From: Balneolaceae bacterium
Lineage (GTDB): Bacteria > Bacteroidota > Rhodothermia > Balneolales > Balneolaceae
Reading direction: 5' to 3'
Length of the DNA stretch: 50,995 nt
NCBI GenBank assembly: GCA_007693745.1
Contig: REDA01000074.1
Coordinates: 1-50,995, forward strand
Of this stretch, positions 31,563 through 38,996 are shown piece by piece. The position numbers were made by a program, and so were the translations under genes. The stretch's first letter is position 1. Each line of letters begins with the position of its first letter. Below the pieces are notes generated by a model, which was not told where the DNA came from, did no database searches, and saw nothing but the letters and a program-made list of their open reading frames with translations.

Positions 31563-33146
31563 ATGAAAACACTTTACACTTTAGTTTTCCTTTTTTTCAT
31601 GAATCTGCCCGTTGTGGCTCAAATGCCCTATGCTCCCGAAAGAACGGACGGAGACGGCCCCTATCCGCAACTGATTATCCGGGGAGTGACCATGATAGAC
31701 GGTACCGGATCCCCCGCTGTTGGTCCGGTGGATATTGTGATCGAAGGAAACAGAATTACGCAGATTGTAAATGTTGGCTATCCGGGTGTGCCGATTCAGG
31801 AATCACGTCGTCCGCAGGCCATCCGGGGTGCCAGAATTCTGGAGGCTGACGGTATGTATATTCTGCCGGGCTTTTTTGACATGCATGCACACATTGGCGG
31901 TCTTTCACAGGGAACTATTCCTGAATATGTGTTTAAACTCTGGCTCGCACATGGTATCACATCGGTAAGGGAACCCGGCTCATTTAACGGGTTGGAATGG
32001 ACTCTGCGTCACGCCCGGCTGAGTGAAGATAACAAAATCACCGCGCCGCGAATCTTCCCTTATATCCGGTTTGGAATGGGTCACGACGGGCCCTTAAACA
32101 CGCCTGATGAGGCCCGAAGCTGGGTTCAGATGATAAGCGAAAGAGGTGCCGCCGGAATCAAATTTTTCGGAGCCAGACCCGAAATCTGGGAAGCCGCCCT
32201 TGATGAGGCCAACCGAACCGGACTCGGATCCATGGCTCATCACGCTCAGCCCAGAGTGGTTTATGCGAATATTTCGCACACCTCGGAGATGGGTTTGCGC
32301 GGCATGACACACTGGTACGGTTTGCCGGAAGCACTCTTTACGGATCGTATCATTCAGAACTATCCTCTGGATTACAACTATTCGGATGAACAGCATCGCT
32401 TTGAAGAGGCAGGCAGGCTCTGGAAACAGGCTGCTCCACCCTACTCCGAACATTGGAACAGTGTAATGAACCGTCTTCTTGAACTCGGCGTAGAGATGAA
32501 TCCTACATTCACAATCTATGAGGCCAGCCGCGACCTGATGCGGGAACGCAGAGCGGAATGGCATGAGCGCTATACACTCCCTTCACTCTGGCAGTTTTTT
32601 GAACCAGACAGGCGTGCGCACGGCTCTTACTGGTTCGACTGGGGGACGGAACAGGAAGTCGCCTGGAAGGAAAACTACCGGCTTTGGATGACGTTCATCA
32701 ACGAATATAAGAACAGAGGCGGAACTGTCACGCTCGGTTCCGATGCCGGATATATCTACAAACTTTACGGATTTGCCTACATTCGTGAAATGGAACTGTT
32801 CCGTGAAGCCGGATTTCATCCTCTTGAAATTTTCCAGTCAGCGTCACTGAGAGCCGCTGAGGTACTGGGTGTGGATGACAGGCTCGGAACCATCGAAACC
32901 GGAAAGCTGGCCGACCTGGTACTTCTGGATGAAAACCCGCAGCAAAACCTGAAAGTTCTTTACGGCACGGGTGCCATCAGGGTGAATGAACAGAATGAGG
33001 CCGTACGTGCAGGAGGAGTCCGATACACCATCAAGGATGGTGTTATTTTTGATGCGAGACAACTTCTGAAAGATGTGGAGTCCATTGTGGACGAGGCTAA
33101 AAGGACAACCGGATTTCAAATCACTCAACCGGGCCTCAACTACTGA
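31563..33146 (+). CDS. exported amidohydrolase (imidazolonepropionase/prolidase-like)
   Basis: 527 residues of the metal-dependent amidohydrolase superfamily with a cleavable signal (LYTLVFLFFMNLPVVAQ). HxH at H108/H110 (GFFDMHAHIGG), a possible bridging Lys in GIKFFGA, His in GSMAHHAQP and ISHTSEMG, and the final Asp in VTLGSDAGYIY make a full metal site. C-terminal RLGTIETGKLADLVLLDENP is the usual composite-barrel end. The substrate (cyclic amide, peptide or other) cannot be told. It stands 72 nt upstream of the dehydratase gene, possibly in one transcript. Confidence 0.88.
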   Translation: MKTLYTLVFLFFMNLPVVAQMPYAPERTDGDGPYPQLIIRGVTMIDGTGSPAVGPVDIVIEGNRITQIVNVGYPGVPIQESRRPQAIRGARILEADGMYILPGFFDMHAHIGGLSQGTIPEYVFKLWLAHGITSVREPGSFNGLEWTLRHARLSEDNKITAPRIFPYIRFGMGHDGPLNTPDEARSWVQMISERGAAGIKFFGARPEIWEAALDEANRTGLGSMAHHAQPRVVYANISHTSEMGLRGMTHWYGLPEALFTDRIIQNYPLDYNYSDEQHRFEEAGRLWKQAAPPYSEHWNSVMNRLLELGVEMNPTFTIYEASRDLMRERRAEWHERYTLPSLWQFFEPDRRAHGSYWFDWGTEQEVAWKENYRLWMTFINEYKNRGGTVTLGSDAGYIYKLYGFAYIREMELFREAGFHPLEIFQSASLRAAEVLGVDDRLGTIETGKLADLVLLDENPQQNLKVLYGTGAIRVNEQNEAVRAGGVRYTIKDGVIFDARQLLKDVESIVDEAKRTTGFQITQPGLNY

Positions 33147-33218
33147 TTTCAGGCTGACCCTACTTTTTTCCCTTGAAGGGCGGCGATTCTTTGAATTTTT
33201 CAATGACGTTAACTTACA

Positions 33219-34184
33219 ATGAATCAGAGTAAAGATAGCATTCCAACGTTCACCCAGATCCGAATGGCCGCAAAAAGAATCGCGCCATTTGCACACCGAA
33301 CACCAGTGATGCAGTCTTACTGGTACAATCAGATCACCGGGGCAGCTCTCTTTTTCAAATGCGAAAACTTTCAGAAAGTCGGGGCTTTTAAATTCAGGGG
33401 TGCCTGCAACGCCATCCTCTCTGCTTTGCCGGAACAGGCTGAAAGAGGAATAGTCACCCACTCCTCCGGAAATCATGCTCAGGCTGTGGCGCTTGCATCC
33501 CGAATGAGCGGTTATAAAGCTACCATCGTGATGCCCCGCAACGCCCCGAAAGTGAAAACCGATGCGGTTCGCGGATATGGAGCTGACATCATATTTTGTG
33601 AGCCAACCATCGAGGCCAGACAACATGCTGCGGATGAAATCATCCGTAAAAGCGGTGCTCTTTTTATTCATCCCTATAATGATCCGGCCGTAATAGCAGG
33701 TCAGGGTACCGCAGCCATGGAGTTACTGGAGGAGGTGCCGGATCTGGACTTGATCGTGGCTCCTGTGGGGGGTGGGGGACTCATCAGCGGTACTCTGATA
33801 GCTGCAAAGAGTATGAGTCCGGCTATCCGTGTGATTGGAGCAGAACCTGAACTGGCCGATGATGCATACCGTTCCATTCACGCCGGTACGATTCAGCCGG
33901 TGCTGCGGACAGATACGATAGCCGACGGATTGAGAACATCGTTGGGAGAGCTCACTTTTTCAGTGATGCAAACCTATCTGGATGATCTTCTTACCGTTTC
34001 GGAAGAAGCGATCGTGAACCACATGAGAACCGTATGGGAACGGATGAAAATCATTATCGAACCCTCCTGTGCCGTTCCTGTTGCCGCCGTTGCTGAGAAA
34101 ATGGGGAAAATAGCCGGTAAAAAAATCGGGATCATTATTACCGGCGGAAATGTGGATCTGGATCATTTGCCCTGGAGTAAATAA
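33219..34184 (+). CDS. PLP-dependent serine/threonine dehydratase or serine racemase-like
   Basis: 321 residues, fold-type II PLP enzyme. PLP Lys is K58 in VGAFKFRGA; SSGNHAQAVALA binds the substrate carboxylate, and APVGGGGLISGT the cofactor phosphate. No C-terminal ACT domain, so it is the short catabolic or serine-racemase type rather than biosynthetic IlvA. It turns L-Thr/L-Ser into 2-oxo acids and ammonia, or racemises serine. ATG 33219 leads straight into the family N-terminus (PTFTQIRMAAKRIAPFAHRTP). Choosing between the activities needs assay or residue-level comparison. Confidence 0.9.
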   Translation: MNQSKDSIPTFTQIRMAAKRIAPFAHRTPVMQSYWYNQITGAALFFKCENFQKVGAFKFRGACNAILSALPEQAERGIVTHSSGNHAQAVALASRMSGYKATIVMPRNAPKVKTDAVRGYGADIIFCEPTIEARQHAADEIIRKSGALFIHPYNDPAVIAGQGTAAMELLEEVPDLDLIVAPVGGGGLISGTLIAAKSMSPAIRVIGAEPELADDAYRSIHAGTIQPVLRTDTIADGLRTSLGELTFSVMQTYLDDLLTVSEEAIVNHMRTVWERMKIIIEPSCAVPVAAVAEKMGKIAGKKIGIIITGGNVDLDHLPWSK

Positions 34185-34505
34185 CCACGGTAACTCAGGA
34201 TTACTCTGTCAGAAACACAAAAAAAGGCTTTCAGATATTTGATTGCATGATCAAAAATAAAAAGCCGACTCCTCTGCTTTCTCAAAACTTAAATAATCTT
34301 TTTGTTTACATTGGGAGTTAACCTTTTAAGCTTCCCACTTAACTCATGGGGCATATAAAAACTGTTCTTTTACCCAATATCTTCGTTTCCGCAACTTTAA
34401 AACCCTCCCGGTTCGCAAATACGTTTCAGTTTTAATTATCTTTCGCCTTGATCTTGAGCAAAACTCCTGGTTTTACAAAGCCCCCTTCAAATTCAAACAA
34501 ATAGT
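34185..34505. other. intergenic region upstream of the PhoPQ-related gene
   Basis: 321 nt, AT-rich, no gene visible. It has one structured site at 34219-34266, listed separately. The part from 34300 to 34500 presumably carries the promoter of the downstream gene, but no box is convincing. Confidence 0.4.
34219..34266 (-). terminator. terminator-like hairpin on the minus strand
   Basis: GGCTTT (34226-34231) pairs with AAAGCC (34261-34266), and TTTGAT/ATCAAA (34238-34243, 34250-34255) pair inside it. Seven A before the stem on the plus strand become a U-run after it on the minus strand. No minus-strand gene lies just upstream of it, so any target would be antisense transcription. Weak stem. 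Confidence 0.25.
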
Positions 34506-36011
34506 ATGTTACGATCTTCGCACTTTCTGTTTTCCTCCTTTTTGGTCTCTGTCATTTTCTTTTCCTGTACAGAGTACTCTTCCAGGCAAAATCCATTTGA
34601 AGTCTATCTGTATGCAGAAGATGATTCCTACACCTATGAACTTGCTCACAGGATTGAGGGAGACGGATATCAGGCCTATGTGCTGAGAATGGTATCTCAG
34701 GAGTGGCTGACTCCGGATCTCGTGGATGAAACCGAATGGTGGCACTGGCTCACCATTATTTATCCGGATGAAGCAGAACATACAACAGGACTGCTCTGGC
34801 TCGGTGGAGGAAGCCGTAACAGTGAGCTTCCCACTGAAGTGGACCCCATGTCTCTCCAGGTTGCTCTCGCTACCGGTTCTGTGACAGCTCACCTGCATAA
34901 TGTGCCGTTTCAGCCACTTAGCTTCAGCGGCGATGATCGCCTGGATCAACGATACGAGGATGATCTGATCGCTTTCGGATGGAGACAATTTCTGGAGAGT
35001 GGTGCCACGGATGAGAATGCGGTGTGGCTTAGCCGGTTTCCGATGACAAAAGCTGCGATGCGCGCCATGGATACCATCACCCAATTCAGCCTGGATCATC
35101 TTGAAAAAGATGTGACTCATTTCGTGGTCTCCGGTGCCTCCAAGCGCGGGTGGACTACCTGGACAACCGCAATATTTGATGACCGGGTTGTGGCTATCGC
35201 TCCTGTGGTGATAGATGTTCTGAACCTGATTCCCTCTTTTGAACATCACTGGCAGGCATACGGAGAGTGGTCACCGGCTATTCAGGAATATGAAGATGAA
35301 AAGATCATGGATTGGCAATACTCGCTGGAATATCAGCGGCTTCTTGAACTGGTGGATCCCTTCAGCTATCTGGACAGGCTGGAAATACCGAAATACATCA
35401 TCAATGCTGCAAGTGATGAGTTCTTTTTGCCCGATTCCTGGAAGTTCTACTGGGAGGACCTGCCGGGGGTAAAGGCGATACGCTACGTACCCAACGCCGG
35501 TCACTCCATGGAGGGAAGCGATGCTGCAGTAAGCCTGGCTGCATTTCACAATCACATACTTCTGAACAGGGATCTTCCTCAGTTTGAATGGAACGTCAAT
35601 GGAAACAGAGTCGATCTTCAACTGGATCCGGAGCAGCTGCCGGATGAGCTGAGGATCTGGAGTGCGGTCAATCGCGAAGCCCGGGATTTCAGACTCTATG
35701 TGATCGACCGGATCTGGGCATCACAAACCGTGCCTTTTTCAATCAGCAGAGATGAGCAGGAAGTATCCGTAAATGAAATCCAATTTACCGGCGGACATAT
35801 TCAATTATCGGGGAATGGATCCCTGTCTGTTACCATGGACGCCGGTGAGGGGTATAAGGCGTGGTTTGTGGAAGGAATTTTCGGACAGGACAGCACCATC
35901 CCGATTAAGCTGACCACCGGGGTGGTGGTTACACCCGATACCTATCCATTTGATCCCTTCGTCTCTCAAAACCCGCAGGGAACCCAGGTTACGGCAATAC
36001 GTAATCAATAA
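34506..36011 (+). CDS. PhoPQ-activated pathogenicity-related (PqaA-type) alpha/beta hydrolase
   Basis: 501 residues. N-terminal lipoprotein-like signal (FLVSVIFFSC). The PhoPQ_related family is recognised by TEWWHWLTIIYPD, ITQFSLDHLEKDVTHFVVSGASKRGWTTW with the nucleophile Ser in GASKRG, and AIAPVVIDVLNL; YIINAASDEFFLPDSW and PNAGHSMEG supply the probable Asp and His of the triad. In Salmonella the homologue is PhoPQ-controlled; in environmental bacteria its substrate is unknown. Followed by the repeat block from 36012. Confidence 0.9.
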   Translation: MLRSSHFLFSSFLVSVIFFSCTEYSSRQNPFEVYLYAEDDSYTYELAHRIEGDGYQAYVLRMVSQEWLTPDLVDETEWWHWLTIIYPDEAEHTTGLLWLGGGSRNSELPTEVDPMSLQVALATGSVTAHLHNVPFQPLSFSGDDRLDQRYEDDLIAFGWRQFLESGATDENAVWLSRFPMTKAAMRAMDTITQFSLDHLEKDVTHFVVSGASKRGWTTWTTAIFDDRVVAIAPVVIDVLNLIPSFEHHWQAYGEWSPAIQEYEDEKIMDWQYSLEYQRLLELVDPFSYLDRLEIPKYIINAASDEFFLPDSWKFYWEDLPGVKAIRYVPNAGHSMEGSDAAVSLAAFHNHILLNRDLPQFEWNVNGNRVDLQLDPEQLPDELRIWSAVNREARDFRLYVIDRIWASQTVPFSISRDEQEVSVNEIQFTGGHIQLSGNGSLSVTMDAGEGYKAWFVEGIFGQDSTIPIKLTTGVVVTPDTYPFDPFVSQNPQGTQVTAIRNQ

Positions 36012-36013
36012 CC

Positions 36014-36090
36014 CGGATTAATAGAGTATATCCCATACCCTAACGCGGGTATAAGAATATCGCGGATTAATAGAGTATATCCCATACCCT
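36014..36090. repeat. two exact 28-nt direct repeats, 49-nt period
   Basis: Positions 36014-36041 and 36063-36090 are identical over 28 nt (begin CGGATTAATAGAG, end CCCATACCCT). The 21-nt stretches after each copy differ, but both hold a C/G palindrome (ACCC...GGGT; CCCT...GGGG). The second copy runs into GGGGCAACATCAATA, the core shared with the units at 36541-36737, so these belong to the same repeat family. Confidence 0.85.
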
Positions 36091-36127
36091 GTAGGGGCAA
36101 CATCAATAAAGCCCAAATCTATGTTCT

Positions 36128-36173
36128 CTTTGTTACTTTTGCCTTGATGCAAAAGTAACCAAAAGATCAAGGC
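36128..36173 (+). repeat. palindromic element, left copy
   Basis: Contains a perfect 10-bp stem GTTACTTTTG/CAAAAGTAAC (36132-36141, 36150-36159) with an 8-nt loop, then CCAAAAGATCAAGGC. Reads like the element at 36791-36838 in the opposite orientation (see that entry), so the two are inverted copies of one family. Confidence 0.75.
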
Positions 36174-36175
36174 TG

Positions 36176-36320
36176 TGAACCGCGTGGCGGGTCGTGTTCA
36201 GGTGGAACGCTGCACCCATTTAAGGTCCAAACCGGGCAGCCCCGTCACCACTGAAGAGCCGGTAGAAATGGGCGCGGACGCGTTCCACCTGAACACTAAA
36301 TACACCCGCCCCACGGTTCA
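36176..36320. repeat. 145-nt long inverted repeat (cruciform-forming)
   Basis: Three nested arm pairs: 36176-36192 with 36304-36320 (15 of 17 matched), 36194-36210 with 36280-36296 (17 of 17, GTGTTCAGGTGGAACGC), and 36215-36221 with 36266-36272 (CCCATTT/AAATGGG), with a smaller inner pair ACCGG/CCGGT (36231-36235, 36259-36263). No coding sequence fits it. As RNA or single-stranded DNA this would fold into a long rod. It starts 2 nt after the left palindromic element. Confidence 0.85.
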
Positions 36321-36540
36321 AGGCCGGAGGGGATGTTTTTTCTATGGGTACCTCCCATAAACGGATAAACTTATAAACGCATAAACTATCTAAAGATTCA
36401 CACCGATGTGCTCCGCTTTTATCTCGCCAGACCATTCAAGGCCGGGATGTCTGAGGCTAAGCTTAAGGATAAGGTTGAGGGTCGCCCGGTATGTAGAGCG
36501 CCATGAGGAGCCCAGCGACAAATAAAGTCGAGACATCTCT

Positions 36541-36737
36541 ATGCCCCAACAGGGCTGCATCAATACAATCGGATGGATATTCAATTTTCCATGCCCTGAA
36601 GGGGCATCATCAATAGGATCCGTATGGATCCATAGTCTCCATTGCGCTGAAAGTGCAACATCCGTGAAAAATTTGACATCGTATCCCTATGCCAACAAGG
36701 GCAACATTGATACACCCCCAACCTTCGGTCAAGCCAC
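36541..36737. repeat. degenerate tandem units of 48-50 nt with palindromic core
   Basis: Four consecutive units: 36541-36590, 36591-36640, 36641-36688 and 36689 to about 36737. Each starts ATGCC or ATTGCG, has a small stem of the CCCTGAAGGGG kind, then GCAACATCAATA or a variant. Units differ at many positions, including within the stem, but stem pairing is mostly kept (GCCCTGAAGGGGC; GCGCTGAAAGTGC), hinting at selection for structure. Related to the 36014-36110 copies. Confidence 0.75.
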
Positions 36738-36790
36738 CTCTGTACCTTAGAATTGGACACGCCAGAAACAAGAAACCAGAAACCTAAACC

Positions 36791-36838
36791 GCCCTTGAAC
36801 TTTTTGGTTCTTTTTGTTTCAAGACAAAAAGAACAAAG
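36791..36838 (-). repeat. palindromic element, right copy (inverted)
   Basis: Perfect 11-bp stem GTTCTTTTTGT/ACAAAAAGAAC (36807-36817, 36824-36834) with 6-nt loop. Read on the minus strand it aligns along its whole length with the left element 36128-36173 (both CTTTGTT..TTTTTG.CTTGA..CAAAA.., ending CAAGG(G)C). The two inverted copies enclose about 0.7 kb. Confidence 0.75.
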
Positions 36839-37025
36839 AAACATTTCAATCACTCACCACCCCTACCAATAAGGCAAAAGTAAGAAGAAGAAATATTCTA
36901 ACTCCGCTACGCTACGTGGGAATCGCTTCGCTCGGTGCACCCCGACAGGTTTGTCGGGACTGTCGCTGCGCTCCAGCTTCGCCCGGTACGCTTTGTAGTT
37001 CTGCGCTATCACTACGAATCACTTC

Positions 37026-37379
37026 TCAATTCTTGTTTTCAGCTTCAGCTCTCAGTTTTTGAATCGTCTCATCCATATGTCGCAGCAGTTCCCACTTATA
37101 CATTCCCGTATTATGACCGTCATCCCATTGAATTTTCAGAGCATGATTCCCGACCGGTTCAGCACTTACAATCATGTAGGTACGCGTGGGTTGAACCAGA
37201 AACAGACCGGGTTCATAGCGGCCCATCATCTCATGCCCTCCCCTGCAGGTTACGCAAGGACAGTTTTTCCTTAAACCAAAAAGCGGCAGATTGGAAACAT
37301 GCCCGTCCGCCCATTCCACAGTAAATATCTGTTCACTGTTACCAATATCTATCGAAACCGGTGAAAATTTTGAATCCAT
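37026..37379 (-). CDS. DUF971 protein (gamma-butyrobetaine hydroxylase-like N-terminal domain)
   Basis: About 117 residues from ATG 37379 (130 from 37418). The DUF971/GBBH-like_N domain shows as FTVEWADGHVSNLPLFGLRKNCPCVTC, with a possible zinc-binding CPCxxC, then IQWDDGHNTGMYKWELLR. The domain is linked in other bacteria to iron-sulfur cluster or Mrp/ApbC proteins; no such partner is in the window. Stand-alone length is normal. The shorter start is preferred because the extra 13 residues (MYPKQLPNSKKFI) are not family-like. It ends at the repeat block. Confidence 0.83.
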   Translation of the reverse strand: MDSKFSPVSIDIGNSEQIFTVEWADGHVSNLPLFGLRKNCPCVTCRGGHEMMGRYEPGLFLVQPTRTYMIVSAEPVGNHALKIQWDDGHNTGMYKWELLRHMDETIQKLRAEAENKN

Positions 37380-37441
37380 GATAAATTTTTTGCTGTTCGG
37401 CAGTTGCTTTGGGTACATTTAAGACTTAAAAATACGTTCAA

Positions 37442-38182
37442 ATGAACTGGATAGTAAATATCATTTTCGTTTTATCAGCCATCCTTGCTTTTTACCGGGG
37501 GCAGCATCCCGGTTTCAGCTTTGAAAGGCTAACCAAGACCACAGTTCTGAACTCGATTCTCGGTGTGCTGCTCTTTTTTACTTTGCTCATGGTTCTTCAT
37601 TTTCTTGGTTTCTTCCCTCAGTTTATAGCCGCTCCGTTTATGATAGTTCTCTACAGTCTGATTGCAGGATTTTTTGGAGGCTACGCCTGGCGGCTGTACA
37701 GGCTCCGAAGAAAAATGGGGAATCTCCTCTACCAGCACAGAACGTTCTGGACGGACCATGCCCCCGCAATTTTTGCAGTTCTTCTGATTATTTACGGGCT
37801 GTTCCGCACCGCTCTTCTGACAGATCAGTTCATTACAGGGATCAGAATAACTTCAGGACTCTCTTTAATGGCGTTTGGTCTTGTAATCTGGATGCTGAAA
37901 ACCGTACCTGAATTTCGCTCCTGGGGAATTCTGCTGCTCGATAAAGAGATCGGATGGCAAACCGTAGTCTCCTGGAGCTGGGAAAGTGAATCTGTGATTT
38001 CAATTGAATATCTCGGCACCAGAAAGAATAGTGAAGGCCGAATCAGGCAGTTTTACACATCGGTACCCGAAGAAGACCGAAGAGAACTTGAACTGATTTT
38101 AAAATCCAAAATGGAGGAGTATTCGGAAGAGAGAAAAGATATACTCTTTCCGGACAATGATAATGAAACTGAGTTGACTTAA
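37442..38182 (+). CDS. four-helix membrane protein with cytoplasmic C-terminal domain
   Basis: 246 residues. Four or five hydrophobic helices in residues 1-155 (IVNIIFVLSAILAF, LGVLLFFTLLMVLHFLGF, IAAPFMIVLYSLIAGFFGG, FAVLLIIYGLFRTALL), then a soluble end with GWQTVVSWSWESESVISIEYL and a DRRELELILKSKMEEYSEERK helix. The soluble part resembles small DUF5673-like or PH-like tails, but I do not recognise the family. Divergent from DUF971 with a 62-nt gap. Probably inner membrane. Confidence 0.7.
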   Translation: MNWIVNIIFVLSAILAFYRGQHPGFSFERLTKTTVLNSILGVLLFFTLLMVLHFLGFFPQFIAAPFMIVLYSLIAGFFGGYAWRLYRLRRKMGNLLYQHRTFWTDHAPAIFAVLLIIYGLFRTALLTDQFITGIRITSGLSLMAFGLVIWMLKTVPEFRSWGILLLDKEIGWQTVVSWSWESESVISIEYLGTRKNSEGRIRQFYTSVPEEDRRELELILKSKMEEYSEERKDILFPDNDNETELT

Positions 38183-38421
38183 CAGCTCACCTTAACTGTT
38201 GAGATTCAGTAACTCTGTCCCATTTATGCAGGCTGCCGCTATACCCAGCCGTCATAAAGCTTAATATTGGCAGCTTCCGCCTGATCTGACTATTGGGAGA
38301 CTTTGAAAAACCCGTTTCATAGCAGAAAGAGGTTTTTCATTCGAATTCATTCAGCTTTCCAAATATATTCATTATCTTTCAACCAACACTAAATTAGAAG
38401 GTTAAAATAAATCATTGCGTT

Positions 38422-38853
38422 TTGTCTAAAGTAAAAAACGGTGACACCGTAAAAGTTCATTACACAGGAACCCTTACCAATGGGGAAATTTTTGATTCAT
38501 CCAGGGAAAAAGAACCCCTTGAGTTTAAGCTCGGCCAGGGTCAGCTCATACCGGGGTTTGAAAAAGCGGTGATAGGCCTTGGTGAAGGAGATACAACCAA
38601 AGTAGAGATACCGAGTGCCGAAGCCTACGGGGACGCAAGAGAAGATCTCATAGTTAAAGTTCCAAAAGATAAGGTGCCCGGAGAAATTGAGCCCGCACTT
38701 GGCATGCAGCTTCAGGTGAACCAGCCAGATGGCCAGCCGATCCCGGTTCGTATCACAGAGATCACGGATGGAAACCTGACTCTTGATGCCAATCACCCGC
38801 TGGCAGGGGAAGATCTGACATTTGATATTGAAGTGGTTTCAGTGAACTCGTAG
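38422..38853 (+). CDS. FKBP-type peptidyl-prolyl cis-trans isomerase (SlyD-like)
   Basis: 143 residues. N-terminal FKBP part VKVHYTGTLTNGEIFDSS, EFKLGQGQLIPGFEKAVIGLGEGD, then an insert-in-flap chaperone domain (IPSAEAYGDAREDLIVKVPKDKVPG ... LDANHPLAGEDLTFDIEV), the SlyD/short FKBP arrangement. The His-rich nickel-binding tail of E. coli SlyD is missing. Cytoplasmic folding helper. The start is TTG 38422 (no ATG is available before the conserved N-terminus), with AGGTTAAAATAA about 20 nt upstream. Confidence 0.93.
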   Translation: MSKVKNGDTVKVHYTGTLTNGEIFDSSREKEPLEFKLGQGQLIPGFEKAVIGLGEGDTTKVEIPSAEAYGDAREDLIVKVPKDKVPGEIEPALGMQLQVNQPDGQPIPVRITEITDGNLTLDANHPLAGEDLTFDIEVVSVNS

Positions 38854-38996
38854 GATACAGTCTGATTTTTTTCATACTCTTTGACTCAGGGTTTCGATTC
38901 AGAAAAAAGATATCTGTTGGGCAGCATAACTGTTTCATTAGTCCCTATGTGAAAGAGTGTGTCAAAAAAATGCAATAATTGTATTATAGAGTTCCT

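Larger units (their letters stand above)
36012..37025. other. 1-kb non-coding palindrome-rich block
   Basis: Between the PqaA-type gene and the DUF971 gene no convincing reading frame exists; short open frames here cross the repeats and have no family features. Besides the repeats listed, 36361-36540 is unique-looking sequence with a weak inverted pair (GATGTCT 36446-36452, AGACATC 36531-36537), and 36941-36958 is a hairpin CCCGACA/TGTCGGG close to the 3' end of the DUF971 gene. It looks like a landing area for small repeat elements. Confidence 0.75.

Noticed and set aside
32844-33671. 275-residue minus-strand reading frame spanning two genes
   Set aside because: Crosses the ends of the amidohydrolase and dehydratase genes, both with strong motifs; low-complexity translation.
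34509-35249. 246-residue minus-strand frame
   Set aside because: Antisense to the well-supported PhoPQ-related gene.
36014-36090. Two 28-nt repeats with 21-nt spacers as a mini-CRISPR
   Set aside because: Only two exact copies, spacers too short and related to a wider degenerate palindrome family; no cas genes.
36176-36320. Integron attC site
   Set aside because: The geometry is suggestive, but no gene cassette layout, no GTTRRRY/RYYYAAC ends that I can defend, and no integrase in the window.
36175-36853. Several short open frames in the repeat block (e.g. MPLQGMEN-like peptide)
   Set aside because: They translate the tandem repeats; no start context, and I treat the block as non-coding.
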